Assembly: GCF_900091595.1 (NCBI RefSeq)
Contig: NZ_FMCW01000003.1
Span: 124,001 to 188,000 of the forward strand
Direction of reading: 5' to 3'
Source of the DNA: Micromonospora haikouensis
Lineage (GTDB): Bacteria > Actinomycetota > Actinomycetes > Mycobacteriales > Micromonosporaceae
Length of the DNA: 64,000 bases
Part shown: positions 1 through 9,300 of the stretch, piece by piece
How the letters are laid out: each line of letters opens with the position of its first letter
Numbering within the stretch: position 1 is the first letter of the stretch
The notes under the pieces: model-generated
What the model was told of the DNA's origin: nothing
The model's input: the letters and a program-made list of their open reading frames with translations, nothing else
Database searches by the model: none
Translations under genes and position numbers: made by a program

Positions 1-292
1 TCCACCAGAGCGTGACGTGGTCGCCGACCAGCCCGATCCCGGTGTACCCGCGCGAGGGGGCGCGCTCGACGGCGGCCCGCAGCCCGGTCGCCGCGTCGAC
101 CAGCGGCACCTGCGCGATCATCCGGTCCCGGGTGCCGCCCGGGATCAGGTCGAGGATCGTCGTGCCGCCCGCACCCGGGGCGGGGGCGGCCTGCGCGGGG
201 GCGGGGGCCGCCGCCGGGCCGGCCAACGCCGTGGCACCGGCGAGGACCCCTGCGGCGAGGAGGCGAGAGGTCACCTTCCAGGTTCGTTTCAT
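1..292 (-). CDS. Secreted protein, N-terminal part only (possibly trypsin-like protease)
   Basis: The gene runs off the left edge; 97 codons are visible from ATG at 292. The N-terminus is a clear Sec-type signal peptide: MKRTWK, then an Ala/Leu-rich core and an AQAAPAP cleavage region around residues 25-40. The mature part reads GGTTILDLIPGG, then a stretch ending in YTGIGLVGDHVTLWW. That last pattern resembles the propeptide region of secreted S1-family (trypsin/alpha-lytic-like) proteases of actinomycetes, but no catalytic residue lies inside the window. Secretion is well supported; the protease assignment is tentative. Confidence 0.6.
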   Translation of the reverse strand, partial: MKRTWKVTSRLLAAGVLAGATALAGPAAAPAPAQAAPAPGAGGTTILDLIPGGTRDRMIAQVPLVDAATGLRAAVERAPSRGYTGIGLVGDHVTLWW

Positions 293-328
293 GACTGAGA
301 GTAAACCCACGACGGTACGCCCGAACCA

Positions 329-369
329 GGCAGGACGGGCGGCAGAAGGCTCCTGCCGCCCGTCCTGCC
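329..369. terminator. 17-bp inverted repeat
   Basis: Perfect 17-bp arms (329-345 and 353-369) enclose a 7-nt loop. The hairpin lies downstream of the broken deaminase and upstream of the secreted-protein gene, both on the minus strand, so it probably separates the two transcripts. There is no clear U-tract, which is common for actinobacterial terminators. Confidence 0.6.
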
Positions 370-464
370 GGCCGCCTCCACGGCTCACCCGACGAGCACT
401 TTCATGATCGTCTGTCGTTTTCAGACACTCCCGCCGGCGTGTCGTCTCACCCTTCAGCAGACGA

Positions 465-901
465 TCAAGGACCCGCCGACGGCGACGACACCGTCAGGAG
501 GGACTGGGCCCAACGACGCGCGCCGGATTCCGGGGCGGTATCGCAGTAGCGGCGGAAGAGACTGCGACTCTCCTCGCGGCGGATGCCGCCGAACAACTTC
601 GGTGGGGCGAACCAGGGCAGGTCGGGGCTCGGCCGCCAGGCAGCCGCCAGCGCGGCCCCGCCGTCACTCGGCGACTCCAACGCGAAGTAACACTCGTCCA
701 CCCTCATCACCATGGCCGCGCCCAGGCACATCACGCAGGGCTCCAGGCTCACCGCGAGTCGCACCGGGCACGGACGGCGACGCCAGCCCAACGCCTCGTC
801 GGCCTGCATCATGGCGAGCAGATCGGCGTGCACGAGTCGCCGGCAGCCAGCCCCTCCTCGGCGACCTCCAGCGCGGCCCCTACCAACTCGTCCGGAGTCA
901 C
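465..901 (-). pseudogene. Nucleoside/tRNA-adenosine-type deaminase, internal deletion plus frameshift
   Basis: The C-terminal part (about 115 codons ending at 465) is a typical cytidine/adenosine deaminase-fold zinc enzyme. It has a HAD zinc-ligand motif in RRLVHADLLAMM and the PCVMC motif (EPCVMCLGAAM), followed by a conserved tail. The natural N-terminus is in a different frame: GTG at 901 starts VTPDELVGAALEVAEEGLAAG, a typical deaminase first helix. The two pieces meet around 830-845 inside the codons for AAGD/RRLV. About 25-30 residues that normally form strands 1-2 are missing, and the reading frame changes at the join. The protein cannot be made as one chain, so I call it a pseudogene. 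A collapsed repeat in the assembly could look the same. Confidence 0.75.
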
Positions 902-1040
902 CCTCGAACCCTATCGATCGACGACCCTCTACACCGGATACAAGCCAACAGGCCGTCCACACCGACCTGCACCAACGCCATCGCGGGATACCGACAGGAG
1001 CAGGGGCAAAGAGCATCCACACCAACCCCCTGCCGCGCCC

Positions 1041-1068
1041 GGACCACCCCCGCGTGCGCGGGGAGCAG
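1041..1068 (-). repeat. Orphan type I-E-like CRISPR repeat (single copy)
   Basis: Read on the minus strand, this 28-mer begins CTGCTCCCCGCG and ends GGGGGTGGTCC. It carries the dyad CCCCGCG-CA-CGCGGGG that defines actinobacterial type I-E repeats, and both length and symmetry fit the family. No second copy is found at 28+32/33-nt spacing on either side; a weak CTGCTCC match about 37 nt further on is not convincing. No cas gene lies in the window. It is either a relic of an array or a lone dispersed repeat. Confidence 0.6.
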
Positions 1069-1306
1069 ACTTCTTGGCTTGGAGCGCTAACGATCAAGCG
1101 TGCAGTCTTCCTTCACTTGCCTGCGCAAGATCGGCTGCTGCCTCACACCATTCTCGGCCGCTTCGGGCCGCGCACAGCATACGGCGGAACCGAATCGATG
1201 CGGGTGTGCCGCAAAGCCTGAGAACACGACACCACTCCGCGACAGACAAACGCGCAGCAACAGCCACCGCCCCCCTCTCAGACAGACGATGAATCCGAGC
1301 CACGCA

Positions 1307-1358
1307 TAGATCTTGGTGCATTTCGGACCCCAGAGGGGCCGTTTCTCACCAAGATCTA
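1307..1358. repeat. Intergenic GATCTTG palindrome, copy 1
   Basis: Perfect 12-bp arms, TAGATCTTGGTG (1307-1318) and its complement (1347-1358), with an inner CCCC-AGA-GGGG stem at 1328-1338. A near-identical element, including the inner stem and flanks, occurs at 47420-47469. Confidence 0.8.
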
Positions 1359-1502
1359 CCGCTTGAGAAGCGAGCCGGGGCTGGGCGGGGCCCGGCGAAC
1401 CCCCACCCACACCCGCGACATGCACACGGAGCAGGCCAGCAAGAACCAACAGAGCCGACCAGACGACACGACGAGCGAGCCGACCAGCATCCGCCTGACG
1501 AA

Positions 1503-2543
1503 TCAGGGATCACGGCGACGTCGACGGCGACGGAGCACCCCCGGGGGACGGTTCGCCGGCCAGCCGTCGAGCTGCGACGGCGGCACCCCGCGACGCAGCA
1601 GGTCGTCGAGGAGCAGGCCGAGCGAGTAGTTCGGATGCGCCTCCAGCACCCGTTCCAACGCCACCGCCGCCAGCGCCCCCTGCCCCGCCCGCCAGCAGGC
1701 GAAGGCGAGCAGGGAGCCCGGGGCGGCGATCAGGTCCCGCTCGGCGCGGCGCAGGACGTCCGTCCAGAGGGCGATGTCCCGGTCCCGCCCGTCGGTGCGT
1801 TCCCAGGCGTGGTCCCGGACGGGCAGGTGGGTCAGTAGCAGGGTCAGCCAGGCCACCTCGTCGTCGGTGAGCCGCTCGCCCCGGCGGCTCCCCCGCAGGG
1901 CACCACGGACGGCGTCGACGCCGGCCCGGCGCAGTGCCCGGCCGCCGAGCAGGTCGGCCTCGCCGGCTGCGGTGATCAGGGCGTCCAGCTTGCGTTCGGC
2001 GCGGTCGACCGCGTGGCGCATCGCCACCCGTGCCGGACCGCCGAAGGGGGCCACCTGCGCGGTCAGGGCCGCCCGGTCGGGCAGCGCCACCTGGCCGGCG
2101 AAGACGGCCGCCGCGCTGACCTCGCTGGTGCCGGTGTCGTACGGGGTGCCGTCGGGCGGGCAGCAGGCCGGATCGTCGCACAGGTACGACCAGTAGCGGC
2201 CGCCGGTGACCCGCAGCGCGTCGAGCACGGCCAGCCCTGCCGCGGTCAGCGAGTCGCGTACGGCGTCGACGGCGGGGGTGACCCCCGAGGCGTCGCCGTA
2301 GCCGAGCACGGTGGCGGACTCGGCCCCCTGCCGGGCGATCACGCCGGCCAGGTGGACGGCCGGGTCCAGCGGGTCGTCGCCGGGGCCGGGCAGGTCGGCC
2401 CGGGCGGCGAAGACGATCCGCCGGCCCTGCAGGGCGACCACCACCACGCTGTCGGCGGGGTGGAAGCCGAGCAGGTAGGGCACGGCGGCGATGAGGTCGG
2501 CGGGGGAGCGGACGGTGAGCCGGGCGGGATCGGTGCGGGTCAT
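1503..2543 (-). CDS. DUF4192 domain protein
   Basis: Protein of 346 residues from ATG at 2543. The start of the fold, [19 protein letters not shown] followed by [11 protein letters not shown], is the signature of the actinobacterial DUF4192 family. The rest is an alternating alpha/beta domain with a Cys pair in DDPACCPP near residue 140, then a helical C-terminal part resembling a tetratricopeptide-like tail ([27 protein letters not shown]). The C-terminus is a run of arginines. The gene stands alone, divergent from the fructosamine kinase gene. The family is widespread in actinomycetes and has no established function that I know of. Confidence 0.85.
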   Translation of the reverse strand: MTRTDPARLTVRSPADLIAAVPYLLGFHPADSVVVVALQGRRIVFAARADLPGPGDDPLDPAVHLAGVIARQGAESATVLGYGDASGVTPAVDAVRDSLTAAGLAVLDALRVTGGRYWSYLCDDPACCPPDGTPYDTGTSEVSAAAVFAGQVALPDRAALTAQVAPFGGPARVAMRHAVDRAERKLDALITAAGEADLLGGRALRRAGVDAVRGALRGSRRGERLTDDEVAWLTLLLTHLPVRDHAWERTDGRDRDIALWTDVLRRAERDLIAAPGSLLAFACWRAGQGALAAVALERVLEAHPNYSLGLLLDDLLRRGVPPSQLDGWPANRPPGVLRRRRRRRDP

Positions 2544-2705
2544 GCAGGCAGCGTGGGCCGGGCGGGATCCCCTCCGGGGGGCCTGTGGACGACACGCCGA
2601 GTTGTCCACACTACTCACAGTATTCGAGCAGTTCAGGGCGGTGTGCCAGCGGTGTCTCGACGGCGCGGAGGAGAGGCAGGCCGCACGGCGGGACGGGGCA
2701 GCGGC

Positions 2706-2711
2706 TACCTT
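2706..2711 (+). promoter_or_regulatory. -10 element TACCTT for leaderless transcript
   Basis: TANNNT-type -10 element six bases upstream of the ATG at 2718. This spacing puts the transcription start at or next to the start codon. Confidence 0.5.
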
Positions 2712-2717
2712 GCGCAC

Positions 2718-3644
2718 ATGGACCTGGCGTACCTGCGGGCGCATCCGGAGCACCTCCCGACGTTCCTCACCCACCAGCGGATCCGGGAGACCCCGGTGGC
2801 CGGCGGGGACGTCTGCGCGGCGTCCCGGTTGACCCTGGACGACGGGCACTCGGTCTTCGCGAAGACGTGGCCCGCGGAGCGGGCGGGGCGGGCGGGGCGG
2901 CCGGCGCCGGAGGGCTTCTTCGCGGCCGAGGCGGCGGGGCTGCGCTGGCTGCGGGAGGCCGGCGCGGTGGCCGTACCGGAGGTGGTGGTGGCGCTGCCGG
3001 AGCTGCTGGCGCTCGACTGGGTGGAGCCCGGCGAGCCGACGCCGGAGGCGGCCGAGCGGTTCGGCCGCGAGCTGGCCGCGCTGCACCGCGCCGGGGCCCC
3101 CGCGTTCGGCGCGGAGTGGGCCGGCTTCGTCGGCGCGCTCCCCCAGGACAACACGCCCGACGACGGCCCCTGGCCGGCGTGGTTCGCCCGTCGGCGGCTG
3201 CTGCCGTACCTGCGGATGTCGGTCGACTCCGGCGCGCTCACCGCCGCCGAGACCGCCCTGGTCGAGCAGGTCGTCGAGCGGGTCGGCGAGTTGGGCGGCG
3301 ACGAGCCGCCGGCCCGGGTGCACGGCGACCTGTGGCCGGGCAACGTGCTCTGGGGGGCCGACGAACGGGCGTGGCTGGTCGACCCGGCCGCGCACGGCGG
3401 CCACCGGGAGACCGACCTGGCCCAGTTGGCGCTCTTCGGCGGCCCGCCGCACCACGAGCGGATCATGGCGGCCTACCGGGAGGCGTGGCCGCTGGCCGAC
3501 GGGTGGCGCGAGCGGGTGCCGCTGCACCAGTTGCACCTGCTGCTGGTGCACACCGCCCTGTTCGGCGCGGCGTACCGCGATGCGGTCGGTGCCGCCGCCC
3601 GGGACACCCTGCGCGGGGCGGGGCGCGCTACCGTCGAACGGTGA
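2718..3644 (+). CDS. Fructosamine kinase family protein
   Basis: 308 residues. The kinase fold of the fructosamine-3-kinase/aminoglycoside phosphotransferase superfamily is visible. It has a Lys in VFAKTW for ATP binding, the catalytic loop [12 protein letters not shown] (HGDxxxxN) near residue 205, and the metal-binding [14 protein letters not shown] segment, which is diagnostic of the FN3K family. These enzymes phosphorylate ketosamines formed by protein glycation and so start deglycation. The stop overlaps the moaA GTG by 4 nt (GTGA), so the two genes are probably translationally coupled. No ribosome-binding site is seen; the -10 element at 2706-2711 suggests a leaderless mRNA. Confidence 0.88.
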   Translation: MDLAYLRAHPEHLPTFLTHQRIRETPVAGGDVCAASRLTLDDGHSVFAKTWPAERAGRAGRPAPEGFFAAEAAGLRWLREAGAVAVPEVVVALPELLALDWVEPGEPTPEAAERFGRELAALHRAGAPAFGAEWAGFVGALPQDNTPDDGPWPAWFARRRLLPYLRMSVDSGALTAAETALVEQVVERVGELGGDEPPARVHGDLWPGNVLWGADERAWLVDPAAHGGHRETDLAQLALFGGPPHHERIMAAYREAWPLADGWRERVPLHQLHLLLVHTALFGAAYRDAVGAAARDTLRGAGRATVER

Positions 3645-4708
3645 CCGCCGCGCGAGGGACCGACGGCGTCCTCGTCGACCGGTACGGCCGCGTCGCCCGG
3701 GACCTGCGCGTCTCGCTGACCGACAAGTGCAATCTGCGCTGCACCTACTGCATGCCGGCCGAGGGGCTGCCCTGGCTGGCGGGGCCGCAGCTGCTGAGCG
3801 ACGACGAGATCGTCCGGCTGGTGCGGGTGGCGGTGGAGCGGCTCGGGGTGACCGAGGTGCGGTTCACCGGCGGGGAGCCGCTGATCCGTCCCGGGGTGGT
3901 CGGCATCGTCGCGGCGGTGGCCGCGCTGGAGCCCCGGCCCCGGATCTCGCTGACCACGAACGGGCTCGGTCTCGACCGGCTGGCCCCGGCGCTGCGGGCC
4001 GCCGGCCTGGACCGGGTGAACGTGTCGCTGGACACCCTCGACGCCGCTCGGTTCGCCCGGCTGACCCGGCGCGACCGGCTCGCGGACGTCCTCGCCGGGC
4101 TGGCCGGGGCCGCCGCCGCCGGGCTCACCCCGGTCAAGATCAATAGTGTGCTGATGCGGGGCGTCAACGACGACGAGGCCCCCGCGCTGCTCCGCTTCGC
4201 CCTGGCCCACGGCTACGAGCTGCGGTTCATCGAACAGATGCCGTTGGACGCCCAGCACGGCTGGGACCGGGCCGCCATGGTCACCGCCGACGAGATCCTC
4301 GCCACCCTGCGCACCGGAGGCGACGCGAGCACCGAAGGCAACGCACGCTCCGGAGGCGATGCAGGCACCGGCTTCGACCTGACCCCCGACCCGGCCGAGC
4401 GGGGCGCGGCCCCCGCCGAGACCTGGCTGGTCGACGGCGGTCCCGCCCGGGTCGGGGTGATCGGCAGCGTCACTCGGCCGTTCTGCGGCGACTGCGACCG
4501 CACCCGGCTCACCGCCGACGGGCAGGTCCGGGCGTGCCTCTTCGCCACCGAGGAGTCCGACCTGCGCGGCGCGCTGCGGGCCGGGGCGGACGACGACGAG
4601 CTGGCCCGGCGGTGGCGGGCGGCGATGTGGGGCAAGCGGGCCGGGCACGGCATCGACGACCCGACGTTCCTCCAGCCGGCCCGGCCGATGTCCGCGATCG
4701 GCGGGTGA
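3641..4708 (+). CDS. moaA: GTP 3',8-cyclase MoaA (molybdenum cofactor)
   Basis: 355-residue radical SAM enzyme for the first Moco step: GTP to 3',8-cyclo-GTP, which MoaC then converts to cPMP. The radical-SAM cluster motif is CNLRCTYC (CxxxCxxC) near residue 30. The C-terminal second [4Fe-4S] site is [11 protein letters not shown] followed by ACLF, and the chain ends in the double-glycine tail AIGG. GTG at 3641 overlaps the fructosamine kinase stop. Around residues 225-245 there is a small tandem-repeat insertion ([18 protein letters not shown]) not expected in the family, probably a surface loop. moaD follows after 3 nt; moaC, mogA, moeA and moaE lie 13-16 kb away on the other strand. Confidence 0.95.
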   Translation: MTAARGTDGVLVDRYGRVARDLRVSLTDKCNLRCTYCMPAEGLPWLAGPQLLSDDEIVRLVRVAVERLGVTEVRFTGGEPLIRPGVVGIVAAVAALEPRPRISLTTNGLGLDRLAPALRAAGLDRVNVSLDTLDAARFARLTRRDRLADVLAGLAGAAAAGLTPVKINSVLMRGVNDDEAPALLRFALAHGYELRFIEQMPLDAQHGWDRAAMVTADEILATLRTGGDASTEGNARSGGDAGTGFDLTPDPAERGAAPAETWLVDGGPARVGVIGSVTRPFCGDCDRTRLTADGQVRACLFATEESDLRGALRAGADDDELARRWRAAMWGKRAGHGIDDPTFLQPARPMSAIGG

Positions 4709-4711
4709 CCG

Positions 4712-4975
4712 GTGCGCCACGACGTGCCCGACCAGCTCACCATCCGTTACTTCGCCGGTGCGCGGGCCGCCGCCGGCACGGCCGAGGAGACCGCATCCGC
4801 CGGCCGCAGCCTGGACGAACTCACGGACGAACTGACACGACGGCACGGCGAGCGCCTCGCCGCCGTGCTGAGGGTGGCGAGTTTCCTGGTCGACGGCGTG
4901 ACCTGTCACGATCGCCGGACACCGCTGCCGGCAGGGGCGACGATCGACGTGCTGCCGCCGTTCGCGGGCGGCTGA
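4712..4975 (+). CDS. moaD: MoaD/ThiS-family sulfur carrier protein
   Basis: 87 residues with a ubiquitin-like fold: TIRYFAGARAAAGTAEE at the start and the C-terminal LPPFAGG. The terminal Gly-Gly is adenylated and thiocarboxylated to donate sulfur in molybdopterin synthase together with MoaE. GTG at 4712 lies 3 nt after the moaA stop, so it is certainly co-transcribed. The matching MoaE subunit is encoded at 17618-18067. Confidence 0.9.
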   Translation: MRHDVPDQLTIRYFAGARAAAGTAEETASAGRSLDELTDELTRRHGERLAAVLRVASFLVDGVTCHDRRTPLPAGATIDVLPPFAGG

Positions 4976-4984
4976 GGAGGCTCG

Positions 4985-6229
4985 GTGTTGGCGGTTGTGG
5001 CTCTGGTGGGCTTCGTGCTGGTCGTGATCGGCCTCATCCACCTCTATCTGTGGAAGCGCCTGGTCGCGGACACCACCACGTCCCGGCGGCTGCGCCGGGC
5101 CGGCGTGATCGCGGCGGCGCTGCTCACGCTGCTCGTGCCCGCCACGATGGCCGGCACCCAGAACGGCCTGTACTGGCTGGCCTGGCCCGGGTACGTGTGG
5201 CTGGCCCTGATGTTCTACCTGCTGGTCGCGCTGGCCGTGCTGGAGGTGCCGATGCTGGTCGCCCGGCGGATGCTGCGCCGCCGGGCGGTCGCTGCCGAGC
5301 CGGCCGCCGCCGCGCCCGAGCCGGTGCTCGTCGGGGCGTCCGGTGCCGCCGAGCCGCCGGCCGCCGAGGCCGTCGACCAGCCCGACCACGACCCGTCCCG
5401 CCGGCTGCTGCTGGCCCGCAGCGCGGCGATCTTCGCGGGCCTCACGGCCGCGGGCACCGTCGGGTACGGGGTGCGCAACGCCCTCGGCCCGCCCCGGCTG
5501 GACCGGGTGCAGATCCCGCTGGCGAAGCTCCCGCGCGGCATGGACGGGCTGCGCATCGCCACCGTCTCCGACATCCACCTCGGCCCGCTGCGCGGCCGGG
5601 CGCACACCGAGCGCATCGTCGCGATGATCAACCGGCTGGACGCCGACCTCGTCGCGGTCGTGGGTGACCTGGTCGACGGGTCGGTCGCCGAGCTGGGCGA
5701 GGCGGCGGCCCCGCTGGGCGACCTGCGCTCCCGCTACGGCAGCTTCTTCGTCACCGGCAACCACGAGTACTACTCCGGCGTGGAGGAGTGGGTGCGGGAG
5801 GTGGACCGGATCGGCCTGCGGGTGCTCCAGAACGTCCGCCAGGAGATCCGCACCCCGGCCGGGGTGCTCGACCTCGCCGGGGTGAACGACGTCACCGCCG
5901 CCGGGACCGGGCTGGCCGCCCCCGCCGACTTCGCCGCCGCGCTCGGCGGCCGGGACCCGAGCCGCCCGGTGGTGCTGCTGGCCCACCAGCCGGTGGCGGC
6001 CGTCGAGGCCGCGAAGTTCGGCGTGGACCTGCAGCTGTCCGGGCACACCCACGGCGGCCAGATGGTGCCGTTCAACCTGGCCGTCCGGCTCCAGCAGCCG
6101 GTCGTGTCCGGCCTCGGCGAGGTCGACGGCACGAAGGTGTACGTCACCAACGGCGCCGGCTTCTGGGGGCCGCCGGTGCGGGTGGGGGCGAACCCGCAGA
6201 TCACCCTTGTGGAGCTGCGCACCCCCTGA
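4985..6229 (+). CDS. Membrane-anchored calcineurin-like metallophosphoesterase
   Basis: 414 residues. The N-terminus has three transmembrane segments (about residues 1-25, 36-55 and 58-90), then an Ala/Pro-rich linker. A further hydrophobic stretch preceded by SRRLLLARSA follows at about 135-165. The catalytic domain (about 180-410) has all the metal-binding motifs: SDIHLG, GDLVDG, GNHEYY, AHQP and GHTHGGQ. It resembles the YkuE-type phosphohydrolases, and the domain probably faces outward. The substrate is unknown. GTG at 4985 is chosen because AGGAGG lies just upstream, 9 nt after the moaD stop, so it may belong to the same transcript. Confidence 0.88.
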   Translation: MLAVVALVGFVLVVIGLIHLYLWKRLVADTTTSRRLRRAGVIAAALLTLLVPATMAGTQNGLYWLAWPGYVWLALMFYLLVALAVLEVPMLVARRMLRRRAVAAEPAAAAPEPVLVGASGAAEPPAAEAVDQPDHDPSRRLLLARSAAIFAGLTAAGTVGYGVRNALGPPRLDRVQIPLAKLPRGMDGLRIATVSDIHLGPLRGRAHTERIVAMINRLDADLVAVVGDLVDGSVAELGEAAAPLGDLRSRYGSFFVTGNHEYYSGVEEWVREVDRIGLRVLQNVRQEIRTPAGVLDLAGVNDVTAAGTGLAAPADFAAALGGRDPSRPVVLLAHQPVAAVEAAKFGVDLQLSGHTHGGQMVPFNLAVRLQQPVVSGLGEVDGTKVYVTNGAGFWGPPVRVGANPQITLVELRTP

Positions 6230-6332
6230 AGGGCTTAGCGCGCCCTCGCCCCGGTGTCCAGACAAGGATTGCTCAGGTCACGCGTACGCGTGGCGGCGGG
6301 CGGGCGTCGGGGCGGGCGTGACAGGATGCGGC

Positions 6333-9300
6333 GTGCTCCCGTTCAGCGCCGTACCCCCGGCCGGCCCCTCGCCGTTCGTCGCGGACCTGCACATCCACTC
6401 GAAGTACTCGCGCGCGTGCAGCCGCGACCTGACCACGCCGAACCTCGCCTGGTGGGCCCGACGCAAGGGCATCGGGGTGCTCGGCACCGGCGACTTCACC
6501 CACCCCGCCTGGTACGACCACCTGCGCCAGACGCTGCACCCGGCCGAGCCGGGCCTGTACCGCCTCTCCCCCGAGACGGAGCGGGACGTCGCCCGCCGGC
6601 TGCCGCCCCGGCTGGCCAGCGAGGCGGAGGCGGACCCGGTCCGGTTCATGCTCAGCGTGGAGATCTCCACGATCTACAAGCGGGACGACCGCACCCGCAA
6701 GGTGCACCACTTGGTCTACCTGCCCGACCTCGACGCGGTGGAGCGGTTCAACACCACCCTCGGCCGGATCGGCAACATCGCCTCCGACGGGCGGCCCATC
6801 CTCGGCCTCGACTCCCGGGACCTGCTGGAGATCACCCTGGAGGCCAGCCCGGACGGCTACCTCGTGCCGGCGCACATCTGGACGCCGTGGTTCTCGGCGC
6901 TGGGCTCGAAGTCCGGCTTCGACGCGATCGCCGACTGCTACGCCGACCTGGCCGGGCACGTCTTCGCGGTGGAGACCGGGCTGTCGTCGGACCCGGAGAT
7001 GAACTGGCGGGTCGGCAGCCTCGACCGCTACCAGCTCGTGTCCAACTCGGACGCCCACTCGCCGCCCGCCCTGGCCCGCGAGGCGACGGTCTTCGCCACG
7101 GGCCGCGACTACTTCGCGATCCGCGAGGCGCTGCGCACCGGCGACGGGCTCGCCGGCACCATCGAGTTCTTCCCCGAGGAGGGCAAGTACCACGCCGACG
7201 GGCACCGGCTCTGCGGCGTCAACTGGTCGCCGGAGCGGACCCGGGCGGCCGGCGGTCGCTGCCCCGAGTGCGGCAAGCCGCTCACCGTCGGGGTGCTCAG
7301 CCGTGTCGAGGAGCTGGCCGACCGGCCCGAGGGGCACCGGCCGGCCCACGCCCGCGACGTCACCCACCTGGTGCCGCTGGCGGAGATCCTCGGCGAGCTG
7401 AACCACGTGGGCCCGAAGTCCAAGAAGGTCGAGGGGAAGCTCAACGACCTCGTCGCCGCGCTCGGCCCGGAGCTGGAGATCCTGACCCGCGCCCCGCTCG
7501 ACGAGATCGGCCGGGTCGGCGGGGAGCTGCTCGCCGAGGGCATCGGCCGGCTGCGCCGGGGCGACGTGCGCCGGGTGCCCGGCTACGACGGCGAGTACGG
7601 GGTGATCACCCTCTTCGACCCGGCGGAGCTGGGTGGGAAGGGGACGGGGGCGCAGGCGGAGACGCTGTTCGACGTACCCGTGCCGGCGCAGCGACCGGCC
7701 GCGGAGCCGGCGGCGAAGGCGAAGCGGCCGGCCGCCGCGAAGGCCGAGCCGAAGCGGAAGCCCGCCCCGCCGGCCCCGCCGCCGCCGATCCCGCCGCAGC
7801 CCTCCCCGCACGAGCCGTTCGAGCCGATGCTCGCCGGCATGGAGGAGGTCGGCACCGGGCTGCTGGACCGGCTGGACGCGATGCAGCGGGTGGCCGCGTC
7901 CGCGCCGGGCGGGCCGCTGCTGATCGTCGCCGGCCCGGGCACCGGCAAGACCCGCACGCTGACGCACCGGATCGCCTACCTGTGCGCCGAGCTGAACGTG
8001 TTCCCGGAGCGCTGCCTCGCGATCACCTTCACCCGGCGGGCCGCCGAGGAGCTGCGGCACCGCCTCGACGGGCTGCTCGGGCCCGTCGCCGAGGACATCA
8101 CCGTCGGCACGTTCCACTCGCTGGGCCTGACCATCCTGCGGGAGAACGCGGGCACGGCCGGGCTGCCGGCCGACTTCCGCATCGCCGACGACGCCGAGCG
8201 GACGGCGGCCAAGGCGGAGGCGGGGGAGGACCAGGCGGCCTACACCGCGCTGCTGCGCAAGCGGGACCTGGTCGACCTCGACGACCTGCTCACGCTGCCG
8301 GTGGAGCTGCTGCGCGCGGACCGGAAGCTGGTGCAGCGCTACCGGGACCGCTGGCAGTGGATCTTCGTGGACGAATACCAGGACGTCGACGCCGTCCAGT
8401 ACGAGCTGCTGCGGCTGCTCAGCCCCGCCGACGGCAACCTGTGCGCGATCGGCGACCCCGACCAGGCGATCTACTCGTTCCGGGGCGCGGACGTCGGCTA
8501 CTTCCTGCGCTTCTCGCAGGATTTCACCGACGCCCGGCTGGTGCGGCTCAACCGCAACTACCGCTCGTCCGCGCCGATCCTCGCCGCCGCCGTCCAGGCC
8601 ATCGCGCCGTCGTCGCTGGTCCGGGGCCGTCGGCTCGACCCGGCCCGGCTCGACCCCGAGGCCCCGCTGGTCGGCCGGTACGCCGCCGCGTCCGTCGCCG
8701 ACGAGGCCGACTTCGTCGTACGCACCGTCGACGACCTCGTCGGCGGCCTGTCCCACCGGTCGCTGGACTCGGGGCGCATCGACGGCCGGTCCACCTCGCT
8801 GTCCTTCTCCGACATCGCCGTGCTGTACCGCACCGACGCGCAGGCCGCCCCCATCGTGGACGCCCTGGCCCGCGCCAACGTGCCCGTGCAGAAGCGCTCG
8901 CACGACCGGCTGCGCGACCGGCCCGGGGTGGCCGCGATCGCCCGGGAGCTGCGGCACGCCGACGGCTCCGGTGGCCTGCCCGCCCGGCTGCGCCTCGCCG
9001 CGCAGGTGGTCGCCGACCGGTTCGCCGCACCCACCCTCGACGGCTCCGGCGTGGTACGCCCCGAGGAGGTCCGCGCCGCCGTCGACCTGCTCACCCCGCT
9101 GGCCCGCCGCTGCGGCGACGACCTGGAGCTGTTCCTGTCCCAGCTCGCCACCGGCGCGGAGGTCGACGCCCTCGACCCGCGCGCCGAGGCGGTCACCCTG
9201 CTCACCCTGCACGCCGCGAAGGGGCTGGAGTTCCCCGTCGTGTTCCTCGTCGGCTGCGAGGACGGGCTGCTCCCGCTGCGCTGGCCCGGCTCGACGCCCG

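Larger units (their letters stand above)
902..1502. other. 600-bp gene-free stretch with orphan CRISPR-type repeat and palindrome
   Basis: I see no ORF with coding character here. The stretch holds a solitary CRISPR-like repeat (1041-1068) and a GATCTTG palindrome (1307-1358). The part between 1100 and 1300 is less GC-rich than its surroundings and looks like decayed DNA. It sits between a broken deaminase and the DUF4192 gene, consistent with a site of past deletion. Confidence 0.5.

Noticed and set aside
404..1090. Plus-strand ORF opposite the deaminase
   Set aside because: The minus strand carries a recognisable deaminase with zinc motifs; the plus translation is Arg/Pro-rich shadow.
1087..1449. 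ORFs in the gap between the deaminase pseudogene and DUF4192
   Set aside because: Low-complexity translations without motifs, crossing the palindrome and CRISPR-like repeat; not coding.
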